Below the pieces are notes generated by a model that saw only the letters and a program-made list of their open reading frames with translations, did not search any database and was not told the DNA's origin. A stretch of DNA of 64,000 nt from NCBI GenBank assembly GCA_008973525.1, contig WACJ01000514.1, forward strand, positions 1,612,001-1,676,000, read 5' to 3'. A program made the position numbers and the translations under genes. Position 1 is the stretch's first letter, and each line of letters opens with the position of its first letter. The DNA is from Stenopsyche tienmushanensis (lineage: Eukaryota > Arthropoda > Insecta > Trichoptera > Stenopsychidae). Below are positions 37,101-52,100 of the stretch, in pieces.

Positions 37101-40100
37101 AATGCCTTATGGAAAGATTAGGCTATTACTATTTTTATCCCATTCGTCATATTGGCAAAAATATAATAAAAACTTTTAAATGATAGATCAGGGATTCAAT
37201 CAGAGAATATCTTGGCGATTGTGGAATAATTATATACAAATTCATTTCGTTCCTAAAATATCGGACACTTCATATGAAAATAAATGCTTAGTTCAACTAC
37301 ATACACTTTTTTAAAAAATAACAACTTTTGAGATAAAAATGCAACAAATTTAATCTACAGTATTAGCAATATAAGTTGAGTGTAAATTTACAGCTATGAT
37401 TCATGCGAGAGAATTCTCAAAAGAAAGGGCTCGTTCTAAGCAGCGCAACACTTCAAAGTGGCAAGATAACGCCATCAATATTTAAATGCATCTCACGAAA
37501 GCTCCAAAATGAAGGCTCTATTTCGAGACATAGTCTATTAAATATGTCGGTAAAAATTCACGGCGTCAAAGTTCTCATCTTAGGGGCAAATTCATAAAAC
37601 TTCAAATTTGGCTCACGTAGCCCTTGGGGTACATCCCCGGCAATACCACCGGTAGCTGTTAAAATATTTAAAAGTCGATGTAAACTTGGTCCGGTGCACA
37701 AGTTTACGACCCTCGTACCGTCGAAGCCTTGCAGCCAGGCTGGGAAGCCGTCGTTTAAACATTTACCATGCGAAGAGAAGATTTATGAACCAATTCAATT
37801 ATTGCACCGATGACCGGAGAGCATCCTTGATATGCAGCAGCGCCGCAGCTTCCGATGTACCGAGGAACTCCTGCTGGAATAAAATCTAGCTTTAAATTTT
37901 CCAACAGCTTGCGAGGCTTTATGCCATGCTATGGATGTGAAAATAACATATTTACTTTATTGCGTTTGTAATTCGACCATCGAGTGAATTGGGACATTTT
38001 CGCATTTATAAAAATATTATTTGAATCCAATATATTTATTCTGATGTTTATAAATGAATACGATTCCACTGCAATAGTCCATTCTAGATTAACAACTTTA
38101 ATAAGATATACTCGTACAACTATCCAATATGTGCAATCTATATGTCTGTAGGACTCTTTTATCTGGAGGAAAATTAGAAAAATAATGAGAATTAAAGCAT
38201 TATTATCAACTTAACATTAAATATTTACGGTTTATATCGGTATTTTTGCGTGATAACATAACCAAAGTTTTAACATAGTTTTTAACACGCATAGCGCGTG
38301 AGCAGATTGTTACGTTGTTCTTTAGTTAAGAATAGTTTAGAATCATAATACAACTATAATTTTCTTAAGATCACATATCCTTTATCAGATAAAAGCGATC
38401 TCGATTAGAGGTTTTCCCAGGGATAGAGAATTTATATCTGGTGAGTTGCGATTGTCTTCCACAATTGATTGAGCGTTGATAAGACGATTTGAATTGGAAT
38501 ACTTAAATAAAAAAATAAGGGGATTTAAATTAAAGATAGGGAAATCTATCAGTAATAATGAATAGAATTTAATTATGTAGTAATCAGAATTAAAATATGA
38601 TGTTTGCGGCTATAGACGCGTATGGCCTGTACGAACGTGCGTTCGGTCATGTCTATAGATACTGGTGGCATTTAACTGGTTAAATACATAATATACTATT
38701 TTGAAAGCAACATGGTAAAAATTACTGACCAATACAAAGTTAAAATTAAAATTATGGAACTGACCGAGTATTTTAAGAATTATATAGCTTTACACACACA
38801 AAATTTCCTTGTAATATTGAAAGAGCTTTTCTAAACTTAAACAGTACACTCAAACCTCTTTTTGTGCGATTTTGAAGTTATGCGTTTTTTTTTTATTTCA
38901 TTATTTTTTTTATTTCTTATTTTAGATAAAATAAGAAATAAATCATCAACACTAACCGAAACTTGGAAAAAAAATACAATTTGGGACTATGTACATTGTA
39001 TTATATCTGCTATCGCTGAATTAAGACCACGCCCTTTATTCTGGTTTAGATTTTTGAAAAAAAATATTTCATTTTTTTGCATTTTTTCAATCTTTCGACA
39101 CTTAAAAATACATTCTCCAAAGGAATTTCCAAAACTCCAACAATTAATGGATTTTTTTTAAACAGTCATCATTTTGTAATTTGATTTTTTAGTAAGGGAG
39201 TTAGGGACTACAGTGATCTTTACAAATTATGAATTATATTGTTGAAAAGAGAAAAATGAAAAAGATGACATTTACACTGGATATACTATTTCTTCCGAAG
39301 AAGAGAGCAATTTTGAGACATATCGAAAATCGCAATGTAAATTATCATACAGGGAAGATAGTTTGTAATTAAAGTAATTAGTATTTTTCTAGTGGATGTC
39401 TAGCATTTGAGATGATAGATATCAGACATCCTTAAAATTTTACCAATGATACAAGTCATCCTTTAAATGTTACCAAAAATGTTTTTTTTTCTAATTGTCT
39501 TATTGTTTTCCCGTTTTTTATTAACTTTTTTTATGCGATTTTGGATGTATTTTATATAGCTGTTTCAAAGTTATGCGGTTTTTAAAATCCATGGAACGCA
39601 TCTTCACTTTTTCTATGTAAGTCATAGCTTTTTTTGTGCGATTTTCCGTATAACGCATCTACCGCACAAAAAAAAATAAGTGCTTAAAAAAGCTTGATTT
39701 TTCTAGTGTTCTTATGGACATACAACAGACACATAGCATAGATGATAAGCAAACACAATATCAACGAATTGCCATATGATTGTCTATTTACAGTCGGTTA
39801 TCATATTTTATAAAATATATTTGCATGAAAGTATTTTTTAAAAAAATAAAAATACTTCTTCTTTATAATATTTGCATAATACACTATAATACACCGTGAT
39901 ATAAAATTGGTAATTAAGTAAAAATAATTTTTCATAGGTATTGTGCATATTATAGACCAAGTATTGGATTCATAAATCCTATGAAAAATTGATGTAAAAT
40001 CAAACATAAAATACTGTTTAGTAATAGTATACGTTTTTTAAAGATCCTGGATATTGGTATGGATATTTTAATAATATCCACCCTTTTTAAAAGCATAAAA

Positions 40101-43100
40101 TAGTATGAATATATTGATGAGCCCCCAGAGAACAAGGGGCGACGTACCGACGCGCCGATTACTAATGCACGCGTCTACTAATGGAAGAGTTCTCATGTCA
40201 ATGCAAGTCAATTTGTCGATGATGGAAAGCTTTCAATGCCTTTCCGCAACAAACCAGTCCGGAAAGTACAAAAAGAAAATGACGTCAAATAGCCTTACAT
40301 AAAATAAGTATAAAAGAAGTTGAAGGGAAGGCAAGTTCGTGCAGGATGGAATCAATAAAGCTAGCGTGCCATTTGATAACTTGGGTAACCCAAAAAATGG
40401 GATCACGCATCGATTCGTAAAATTTTGTCAATACGAAAATTTTTCGCTCTAAAATAAACAAATAGACTCGTGTGATGCCATAAAAAAATATTTTTTAAGG
40501 CAAACTTGTGACATAAAAACTCATCCTACCCCCATCCGAAATCGTTCCTTTTTATGTTTATTTTTTCATCACAACCCAATTATTTTTAGCTATGTTATTA
40601 TCAAAGTATATACAAGATTTCGCTGGACGGCAAAATTTAATTTTATGATACAAAAAAGTCAAAGAGAGATACGCCGCATCTTCATTCATCTAAATGATTG
40701 ATGATAAAAGTAGGCTTTGGAATGTCAAGGAAAATTCCATTTTGTGCTCAAAATTTTATAATGCTCAACCTATAAGACACGTCCCAAAAGATAATTTCAA
40801 GCGAATGGAATAAAATAATTTTAAATTGTTTTCTTCAATCGAAGGTCCCTGGTACTGGCCTTGGTGTGGACAATGGAAGCCTTCCCAGCATGTGATGTTT
40901 CAGGTATAAATTTGCCTATCCAAAAAAGTATTCCATTTTAAGTCCTTCAATCAAATATCAGGTTGGGGAAAAAGTTCATAGCGTTTTTATATTATTCTGT
41001 TTTACAACATTTTTTTGCTTTTGGCAAAGTGTATAATATTCATTCGAAAGAGCTTCTTTTTGTTTTACAAATCTATGTTACTAATATTTTTGAATACTTT
41101 AATGTTTATTAATTTTAAGTGCGGAAGACTTTCTGAATTCGACGAAGAGCGTTTTAAAACGCTTTTGAAGGAGGACGGTCGCCAAACAAGTTGTGGATTG
41201 GTCGAAAAAATGAATTGCGATCATGAAACGATTCTCAATCATCTACATTCAATGGGATTTGCCTAAAAATTGGAGGCCTGAGTGCCTCATGAGCTTAACT
41301 AAAACAATAATGAAAATCGCCTTCAAATTGCTAATCAACATCTACCCCGCTATCGAACAACACGTGGTCATAAACAGCGCTTTTTGAACCGAATCGTCAT
41401 GGGAGATGAGAAATGGTGCCTGTGTATAAACATGAAGCAAAGAAAGGAACGGATTGTTCCAGGAGATACGCCAAAGCCGAGAGTCAAGCCTGACCTCTAT
41501 CCAAAGAAGACCATGATCTGCGTTTGGTGGGTCTGGGAGGGTATGGTGCGTTGGGAAATGCTTGAAAAGGATACCACAGTTAACGAGGAGCTCTACATAG
41601 CTCACCTACATCGCGTGAAAGAGGCTATTCAACTGAAAAGATCCCACCGACAAAGCCAAATCATACTCCTTCACGACAACGCCAGGCCTCATGTTGCACA
41701 AGTCGTCAAAGCCGCACTCCAAGAGCTCGAATGGGATGTCCTTCAGCATTCACCGTATTCTCCAGACCTTGCACCGATGGATTATCATATTTTCGACGCG
41801 TTACTTTCAACGATGAAGACGATCTTAAAAACTAGCTCAACAAATTCTTCGATACCAAACCGGGTGATTTTTGGCAGAACGGCATCGATAAATTGGTCGA
41901 GGGGCGGGAGGAGATAGTAAACAGCAATGGCGAATACATAACTAATTATTTTATTGTTTAAACTATTGATTTTTGTTGAAATAAAAGTTTTTAATAAAAA
42001 CGCTACGAACTTATTCCCCAACCTTTTTTTTTCAAAAAAAGTTTATCCATGATCACAGAAAATATTTTATTAACACCATTTCATCCGTGTATATCGACTG
42101 CTTGAGGAGATGAATGTATTATATGCTATAAAATAATACAAATATGATCAGATTTCATAGTATATTATAAAATCATCTGAAATAGATTTGATCAGTCTGT
42201 ATTGCTTATAATTATAATATCAATCATACATATTTTTTAAACTATACTATACCAAATAAATGGCATATTATACTTTGAATGTTTAAGCTTTCATATATCC
42301 TGTTCTTCGCTTCGTATTCCGCCCCATGTACAAAGAAAGGGCAACTGTTTATGCACAGCACATTAATAATAGGTAAGTCACAAAATTTTCAATTCCACTG
42401 TCTTTCATCTGGACAAATTCTTCTTCTCCTGTTTCTAAATATTATATCCAGAGAGAGGAGTCTGAATAAAATATTCTTTTGTCTCTTTCAGCGTATCTCC
42501 TGTACTCAATATGGGCGTGGCACGTAATTTGCGCCCCAGACGTGTTCACGTGGAACTTTTCCTTCTTCCTCGTAAACATTGCGCACGTGGTTTACATTAT
42601 ATACCAAATGAGGCCGGTCAAATTTGATCCCGAGCTCGAAGAAGCTTACCACAACCTCTTTGAGCCCTTTAAGGTGAATATGAGACGTGTTGCATGTGAT
42701 TTAAATTCAAATGTATCAAAGTTTGCGTAACCTTCTCGATGATTTTTTTTAAGGTGTCGAGGTTTCAATTCAAGAAGATGGTATCGCCAGAATTTGCGCA
42801 GATCATGTCTTTGCACGCCGGCGAAGCATACGCCATGCAAAATCTCACAAAAACTGATAGACTCGGACTGTTGTTATGTGGAAAGGTGAGATTTAAATAA
42901 TTTATGCTGGCATGAAAGTGGTCCTTTCATACTTGCAAGATTCCGTATAGCACATGTTTAATATGTGCCCATTTTCATGATGTAAAATCATGAAATGTTA
43001 ATGAAGGCGGCCGTGGCATCTGTCCAACTCGATTTCAGCTGAAATGTTGGTTTTGTTTAGCGGAATTATTAAAATGTAGGTGTAAAATTTTCGTGGCTCG

Positions 43101-46100
43101 AAGCCCGCAGGCGAAGAAGCTATCTGGAAGGCTTAACCACTGCTCCGAAATATTTGGCATGGTTTCTCATGCAGGACATTAAAGCTGATGAAAGTTGTCT
43201 TCCGTGGACCGTTACTCTCAACTATTATCCTGGCAACTGGCAGCACAGCGATTTTTTTTATTGTGAAACCAGTGTCCGTTTTGCTAAGCAAATGGTTCAC
43301 ATTTGGCTTGCAGCGAGGCCTCGAAACTTCGCTGATTGTATGCTCATGAGAAGACTGGCAAAGTTTCATTTTTGGCTAATTGCTTTTTAAATTAAAACAC
43401 ATCTGCAGAGCCAAATAGAAGATATATTTTTAAAATTCGGGATCATTGGTGCAAGATTTTATTTGAACCCCATAATAATACAAGGCATATTAAATTAAGT
43501 AGTATATATTTTCAACACCAATTACCAAATTTTAATTTAAAAAAATACAAATAACACAAAATACAAACACATACATTAATTTTTATTTTTAGTAATGTTC
43601 AAATCATGACCTAAACAGGTCTTCGTTTTTGCATGGGTACTAGCTGGTCAAAATTATTAATGGATTTCTTCTCTATCTAAAAAAAATTAAACTGTTTTTA
43701 TATGGATCTTATGAGATTTAAAACGAATTCAATCGATTCTACTTCTTTCATGTTAAATAAAATTGAATGAATTTCAAAATATTGAAAACCTTTGAATAAT
43801 CAAAGATTGTGAAACGATTCATGACTGAACGTTAATAATTAGCGTCAAAATGATCAAGCACGTATATAAATAACTTTTATTAATCCCTAAAGGAGTACTA
43901 TCCCAGGACCTGGGATCCCCTCTCCACTTATTCAGAAAGAGCATTTTTGTACATTGAGCTAGGAAACAGACAGAGACAAAGAGAGAACGCAGCGCAGAGT
44001 TTGAGAGACAGAGACGGAGAGCTTCCCCGCATACATCGCACGATTGTATAGATCTTTAGTCCAAATTTATCGACTAATAATGATTTAGATTTCAAGTTTT
44101 TATTTGTTTACGCAAAAAAATCTTCATCCGATTATCATTTCCTTCTAAAGCAGGAGCAAATGAATCGATTTTTGTTTAATGTTTATGTAAAGAAATGTGT
44201 GGTCTTGTATATTTATAATTGACTCTGCCTCAAATTGATGATTGTCTTATGCTGATAGGAGCTGACAGAAAGTAATCGATATAAAGCGATTATGGCATCA
44301 ACGACTTCATCGATGTTAAATTTGCTCACTCCTCAAAAGGTTAAGATATCCTTATTTTACAAATTAAGCGTGTTTATTTCGATCAAAATTGTTCTGAAAT
44401 TACATTCTTCTTGGTTCTCAAGCCATTTCATGGCGACATATAAATACAGAAAAGCTTCAATGTAGTCTTCTCGATCTTGCTCTTCTGAGACTGATATTTA
44501 TTTAGTTATTTCCTCATCAATCAAAATTTGGAATCCAGGATCATTTGCATTGCAATTTTACCACTAGGTTATATCTTCTTCGGCGCATTCAGCACATATA
44601 GAAATTTGTACCATTGCTTCCGCAACGTCTCAGGTCATAGTCTTAGCCGCGGGAAGATGTGTTCTTTCCGCCGGCTCGTATGTAGTCTCGTATCAGATCC
44701 TTCTTCGAGTTTAATATCACCAATCTTCTTTAGTTTATCCATAAAATCTTATATTGTTTGAATCTCGAGAAAATTTAGACTGAGTTATTTTTTGAGGAAT
44801 TTAAACGATAGATATTTCCAAGAAAATGGATAATATTTCTCTGAAATCTGTTGCAGATTTTACTCGTTTCGGGGTTATTCGGTTAATGTTCCGAAACATT
44901 TTGCTGACCCAGCCAACAATAGCTTGTTTTGACGTACCAGCCAAATACAAAACCATTGTGTTATCGATTTAAATATAACTTGGAATAAAATTATTTGTAT
45001 AAAATTAATTAAAATTGGTAGCAGTTGGTCTGGCGGACTTTCAAACTAGAACACTCTGTCGGAGTCGAATAAATTCACTCTGTCATACGAGCCATAATTC
45101 AATTATCAAATGACCGCTATCAACTTCATTTTCAAATTTAATTCGCTTGATGTAAAAGCACTACCATTTTCGCGCTAGCCAATTAAATCATACATTTTAC
45201 GTACTCGAAATACCAAAAAAAAAGTTTTTGATTGAATATCCATTTTTAAAGATATACAATTGAGCCCTTCGTTTGTAAAATATTTGCTGATGGCAATGGA
45301 TTCCATCAAAAAATTCCGCACGTTGTTGCATGCTTTACGATTCCCATAGAAAAATTCTTTAGTTTTTGCTGCCAAAACATTCGCATTGTAGTAATATGAC
45401 TATATATGGGTATTGAGCGTAGTAAAAAATATCAGTCATAAAAATTCTTAATGTCCGTTGATGTATTTTTGCCTTCGATTGAGGTACATATTTGAATTAA
45501 TGGTGTTTCATAATGATTTTAAAGTTATCAAAGATGGATTTATCATGTTTTTGTATAAGGATATAAAGCAATCGGCGATGATGGCAACTCAAACGTTGAT
45601 AGTTGTTAAGTCATACATTCAACAAGCGTGATATTTATATCCTATTACCCAAATATTGATGATCGTCCATTGTTGATGCTAAAACAACACCGCGGTAAGC
45701 TTCTGGCTATGAATTCTCTACGATTTTAATTATGTGGTCGGTCTAGCTCCATAGCCAAGCCTGCAAGCATGCGCTAAATAATAGTAGTGTTTAAATGCAA
45801 GTCATTAAGAGGACGAGGGTTCCGGCTTGTTTGCTTTGTCCATACAGCTTCCTCCCGCTTTTCTGGGATGTTGAGCAGATTCACAATACGTGTAAACATA
45901 CCAGATAATTGCAATTAGTAATATGGCTTAGTAAACACCACGAGCCCGGCTTTAAGCTCAACGACGTCATCGCCAACGACGATAAACAAAATATTAATTA
46001 GCAACAGTGGTGGTTGACAATGCAAAAGAATCTACTCCTAAATGAAAGCCCATTTTATACCGTGGCTTGTAGGGAGGACATCCCTCACCACACATATTTT

Positions 46101-49100
46101 TCACCCTACGCTATCAAACGTATTAAATTCATTTCATTCGCCCAAAGAGCATTTTTCTCCTATGAAAACTCTTTGATCTCTTGGGGGACATTGTTATATT
46201 TAACTACCCTATTTTTGCACTGTTTCAAAGCTGAAAAAGTTTTTCCTTTGTGAAAAAATACCTATATTTTTAATTTAATTCCACGTTGTACGAAGAAAAA
46301 CAACGTCATTTTAGGATCATTAAATAGTACGGATCATTTGATGCATAGAGAAAAACACATAATTTAGAAAGTTTTTAACGATATCTGCAACGGTTTTATT
46401 ATTTTTTTCATTGACGCAGAACCCTGTCAAAAAAGTTCTGTCCACTCTATCTACGTAAATAGGAGTTAAAGTAGCTTTAACAGTTAATTATCAATCATTG
46501 AGCATAGAAACTCAGTAATGTATTTCCTGGAATGTCAATTATTAAATCAAAAGTTTATACAACTGGTTAATTAAGAACCAAAATGTATCGAAAAATAACT
46601 GGTAACTCAATGAATGAAATTGGATATTATTAACGAAAGTGTGTGTTCTTTTTCTGGTTGTTTTATATCTTTTATGTTTATGTGAGTACGCTTGGTTACA
46701 AAAACAATGTGACAGTGAAAAATCAGAATATGATGTTCCATAATTGAAATATCTTCAGCTAAAGATGTTATATCGGTTGTTACATATCGGTGATGATTTT
46801 TTAATAAATCAAGAGATGTATGGTGGCATCTCATTAGCTTTTACATGTGATTGATTTAGGATATGACAATTGAACAAGGATTTTAGATGAGAAAGGATCT
46901 GTAGATGAGTGGCGAAATAATGACCGTTATTGAATGATATTAGGCAAAGCGGAAAGAAATGTCATTTTTTTGTTATTTGGAGATTTTTTTTTAATAAAAT
47001 CTGTAAAATATTACTCAACTAAATCATTTCCATTGTTATTTATAATCTTTTCAAATAGTCTTTTACTATCGACCAGGGTCAGCCGATGTCTAGCGACAAT
47101 TCCTTAATTGTTTTTCGAGGATCAGATTCTACTAGAGAATTTATCATCGATTATTGGAGGTCGTCCTGATTTTGGTTTATTTTTCAAATCTCTGTCACCA
47201 CTTTTGAATTTTTTGAAACATCTATGGCATTTTCGAATATTCAATATGTTGCCATATGTATCGCAGATGCTCTGGGTAGCTTTTTTGCTTTTAATCCTTT
47301 ATCGAATAAAAACAGTAAACAAGATCGCAAATGGGTCTCATTGATTTCTGGCTTGGACACTTTTACTATGGCTAAAAAATTTATAAAAATATTTGAAAAA
47401 TTAAGACAAACAATAGAGCTTTAAAATGACATCAATTTTGACGTATTCACTTGACAGCAACCCGAGGAAACTAACAGCAAAGACGCAACCAAAAAGAATG
47501 ACATTTCTTTCCGCTTTATCTAATATTTAAATAATACCTCCGAGATAGAGAAGAATATATGAATAAATAGAGTCGATTAATCATAAATTTCAATATTAAC
47601 ATATTACTATGTATGTTCGTTTACTACATCGTGTTCTACACCCCCGTAAATTGGGGTTAAATCGACACAGTACATTAGTTCAATTACCTTGGGTCACAAA
47701 TATGTGAAGATGGGGGATGTAGTAAAAGAAAATAATAAGACGTGCCCAAATGGTAAAACATGCCATAACCAAACTCACTCCTATTTGAAGGAATCGCAAA
47801 ATTCCAAGAGCTGTTAAACTTTGCCTAGTTCTCAGATAGACTCTCATTCGCCTGACTGAGGTAAATACTAAAGTTTTTTGGACACATTGCTCGCCTGGAT
47901 GGAGAAAATTTAGAAAAACTGATGATGGTGGACAGTGTGTCAGAGAAGAGAGGAAGATGATGGTCACCACGAAGATGGAGTGACCAAGTGAAGGAGGCGA
48001 CCGACACATCCCTCACTATAGCTCTGCGGAAAACGAAAGACAGTAATGGCTAGAAGGATGTGGTTTAGAAACAGACAAAACCTATATAGTCATAGTCACG
48101 ATCCTCAGTCATGAGGAAACGAAAATGAAGAAGGAATAAGTTCGGGAGATTTTTTTCACTTCAAACTTTTCCTTCTTAGTTTGAAGGCGTTTTTCGCAAT
48201 CTTGTTAAAGTCCTACCGACTTATTGAGTGATTTATTAACAGATAGGGTAACATTAACACATCGTTATATAAAAAGTCAACATTTATTATTTCTACACAT
48301 TCAGTAGTTATTTATTTCATTTTGTGTCAAATTCGAATATTTTCAGTATTATTTTATGAATAGAATTTGCATTTTAGGTGAACGTCTTGAGCGGCCAACA
48401 ATTTCTGCATCCAATTCTTCCGTGCGAATTCCTGGATTCTCCAGAGTTCGAGTCGAGTCGGGCAACAGTGGATGAAAAATTCAAGGTAAAATATATTCGC
48501 GAAATAGGATAAACTTTTAACCACATTTCTAATAAAATAACGCCGAAACAAGCCAAAGTTTAGAGCAAGATGCATCTATCCATTAGGGAAATGAAATTCC
48601 GAACAGACAGGAGATTTTTCCGATCGCTTACTTTATCTACGGCGGAACATCCATGAAACCGCATTTACATTTCTAGCTTCACCCACTCGGATAATAAGTT
48701 TCATTCGATGTATAATAAATGTACGCCTGTATATATTAAATATTTAGAATTTATGCATGGAAATAAAATGAGACGTCAATCATAATTATGGGGTATGAAA
48801 GCTCGCGGGCCTATGGCGAAATCGCGTTATTACACGGGTTAAATTTAACAACCCCATAACAAAAGTCGATACTTAATAGATCGAAATTGCTACATTGGCT
48901 TTCCACGTGTCATACGGCGAATATACTATTTTTACGGCAAAAGTTAACATGAAAAATGGGAAAAGTGTCGTTCGAATTTTGCATAAAATGTTTTTCGCGT
49001 GATTCGCATTTCGTTCGTATGATTTATATTTGGGTGCGTGAGATTCGACTCTATTTAAATTCGCCCTTTTCTGATGCGAGGGACAAAAATATATTTTTTC

Positions 49101-52100
49101 CCAGAGGGGATGAAAATGATTTTGTTATATATTTTTAAAATAATTATGTCCGACGTGTGGAAAACGGTATCGTTATGGCGTAAGTTCACATAATTGGAAG
49201 CGAACGAGGTTTTCATCGAATTGCGTTATACTAAACTAATTTTAATTTCCTCCACATCGCTCGTGTAGAAATGCAATTTTCATGGATTTTGAAAATGATT
49301 TTCAATTAATCTTCCGGGAAAATTTTATTAAAAAATCATAAAATAGGACATCTATATACTTGCATATTTATTTATTATATACTAGCGAATATCCGGCATG
49401 CGTTGCAATGCCACACTTAAAGAAATACACACTTAAAGTGTATGTATTTTAATTCAGTATATATTACACTGAATAACTAGTATACGATCACGCTTAGTAT
49501 TTGAGAAGTACATTAAGATTTCAAATATATATTTTTCCGATATTTCGAGTCTCCTGTCGGACTCATGGACGCGGAATAACCGCCAGCGCCTTGGTGAGCA
49601 TCCTCCGTCCAGTGCTGCCAATGTGCGATGTTGGACTATGCATTGCCGTCGCTTCAGACGCGCTCGGCGATCTCCGTTATCGCGTCAAGGAAGCAGTTTT
49701 ATTTAGTTGGCAGGAGAGGTGGTCTGCGTCGGTCGTCAGCCGCCACCTCTTACGTTTCTTCCTCTCGGTTAGACACCACCTGAGATGTCGCCGGGTCGGT
49801 TTGGATCACTGGACGTCTTAATTCCTCACAGGACACGGGCGATTAAGTGCCTCATTGGCTAGGTTTGGGCTTACAACAACTTCGGAGTGTCCATGCGGAG
49901 ATCCGTTCATGAACGCAGACGATGTTCTGTGGACATGTTTGGGCATGGCGTCCGATCGCAAATCGTTCCTTCGTTGTGTCAGTGGTCCGAAATTCGGTCC
50001 GGTTGGACATGGAAACCTTGTAGCCACTCACTCTATTTTTTTGACATTTAGGGCTTTTTGTAAAATTTTTGGGGGGAAATGCATCCCCGGGACTATATAC
50101 GATCTATATTGGGTCGTAGAGGCTTTTCCTTGCGACCGGTAGCAATTAGTGGGTTCGCATCCTTTTTGTTCGGGGCCACAAGTGAAACTCAATAATCTTC
50201 CCTACCCAATATAAAATATATTTATGTAATTATTTTCATCCATTTAATTTTTAAATAGTTTTCATCTATATATTTATCCTAGCCTTAAAATCTCAAAGTA
50301 AAATTAGAATCTTTAGCTAGATTCCCCCCGCGCTCAGAGTGCAAGTGACCACAAGAAGTGGAGAAGGAGCGTGTCTTTGCAGACATAGAATTTTAATTTG
50401 ACGGTTTTGCACCATGCTGTGCACTTTGCAAGCGGGCTGGCATGCTCCCGAATAGGGGGATCAATCACACAGCTCAGGTCTCCCCACAGAGGAGGCTCCC
50501 CATGTTGTGATTATATACGTCCTAAAGATTATGCTTATGTCGTGCTAATGAAGTGCTTTTAGATTCACAATACTTTTCCGTATGGTACGTACCCTCTGGT
50601 AATAAATTATTTGGGCGTGAGCAGCTTATATACAGCTATCCACGTGAGAAGCATGCACGCATACCCTGTGTGCTTCGTTTCAATCTATTAGCTGGTTTAA
50701 GAATTATATCAATTTTACGAAAGAAGTAGAGTTTCATGAATTTCTTACGAAATCTCCCGCACTTTAGGCAAAGTTTAGCGCGGAATGCCCGAACTGTAAA
50801 TTGTTAATATTTTTAAAATTTTGATGTTCGTTTTCGTGGGTAGTGATTTCTTCCGTAACAATTTTTTCAGTCAATGATAGCACCTCATATATTGAATTGT
50901 GGAGTTTATTTTTTTATTGATTAATTTGTTATGTGTGAAGTTAGCTCCAAGGCATTGCTTTGTTTGGCGGGTACTCGCTTTTAGAGTACATGAATGATTG
51001 GTTTGTTGCATTGCATTACCGCTTCTCGGCATAGTTGACCAAAGACTTCTTTTACCTTAGCAAAATCGGTTTGAACAGCGCGCATGGCATTATTGCCTCT
51101 CGGCATAGTTGACTAAAGGCGTCTTTTACCTTAGCAAAACTGGATCGGACACCGCGATGCATGCTCCGTGAAATGATATTGGATGACCGAGATGCGCGGC
51201 CTAGCATACATGATAAGCATTGACTGAAAATTTGGACATGAGAAAGCTGGGAGCAAGATGGATGCCGCTTTTGCTCACAATGGAACAAAAATAGCAACGT
51301 TAGAATATTTCAATCGAGGGCTTGGAGATATTTCACAGTAATAAAATCGAGTTTTTGCGCCGATTTATAACCATGGATAATACATGGAATCACTGCGAAA
51401 GTTTTGTTTGAGCATTGATGAGCAAACAAAATATATGGAAAGCACACATCGTTATATTTGAGGAAATGTCCGAATATCTCTTTCAAAATGTTTGAGAATT
51501 TAAATATTGCTTTAACAAAGGTGGCGTGATGAATGATATGCAGTACCATTACTAAGCACCTTCGTTGCTAATTTTGTTTTTTATTTAAAAAAAAAAACGG
51601 GATTAACTTCTGCTCCTTTCATGTCTCGTTATAACGAGCGGCATTATGATGGGGGCGTTTTATTTTTAGCAATTTGTGCATATAAACGTAGCTAGCCTAT
51701 GAGTGGTCCCTCAAGACGGTCGTTAAGCGCTAAATATTTTCCGTCCATTTTTCCATTATAAACCCTTCAAGCACCGCCTGCAAAATTGCATGACTTAGAC
51801 TGCTGGCCGAAGTCTTCTCTCCATAAACATGCCATCGCTGTTTGTTCTCCAACAAGAGCCTTTGAACTTTATTGAAGCCGCTTCTTTCAATATGGGTTCG
51901 AGTGCGCCATGTGGCGGAAGCAATCTCGTCCCTACTTACGAAACAACAGGGTAATTACTTACTACAACTACATGACACCGGGCCCTGCGCTTTTATTCAG
52001 CCCTTCGACAAAATTTCATCATAAAGATGTTATTCGTGGGAATCTTTCATTTTGGAACAGACTTACAACGTTATGTTACTTATAATATGTATTATATCAT

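Noticed and set aside
38862..39161. 99-aa plus-strand ORF as a host gene
   Set aside because: Low-complexity Phe-rich start from a T-run; the middle matches Tigger-type transposase wording, so it is a transposon relic.
41342..42021. Minus-strand ORFs over the 41 kb mariner
   Set aside because: Antisense of the transposase reading frame.
43133..43390. 78-aa ORFs on both strands in POPDC intron 5
   Set aside because: Mirror ORFs with no recognised domain; lies between phase-matched exons 5 and 6, so not part of the gene.
50140..50175. Possible tRNA-like TGGGTTCGCATCC near a LINE end
   Set aside because: No acceptor stem, no A box and no cloverleaf around it; it is part of the LINE 3' UTR.
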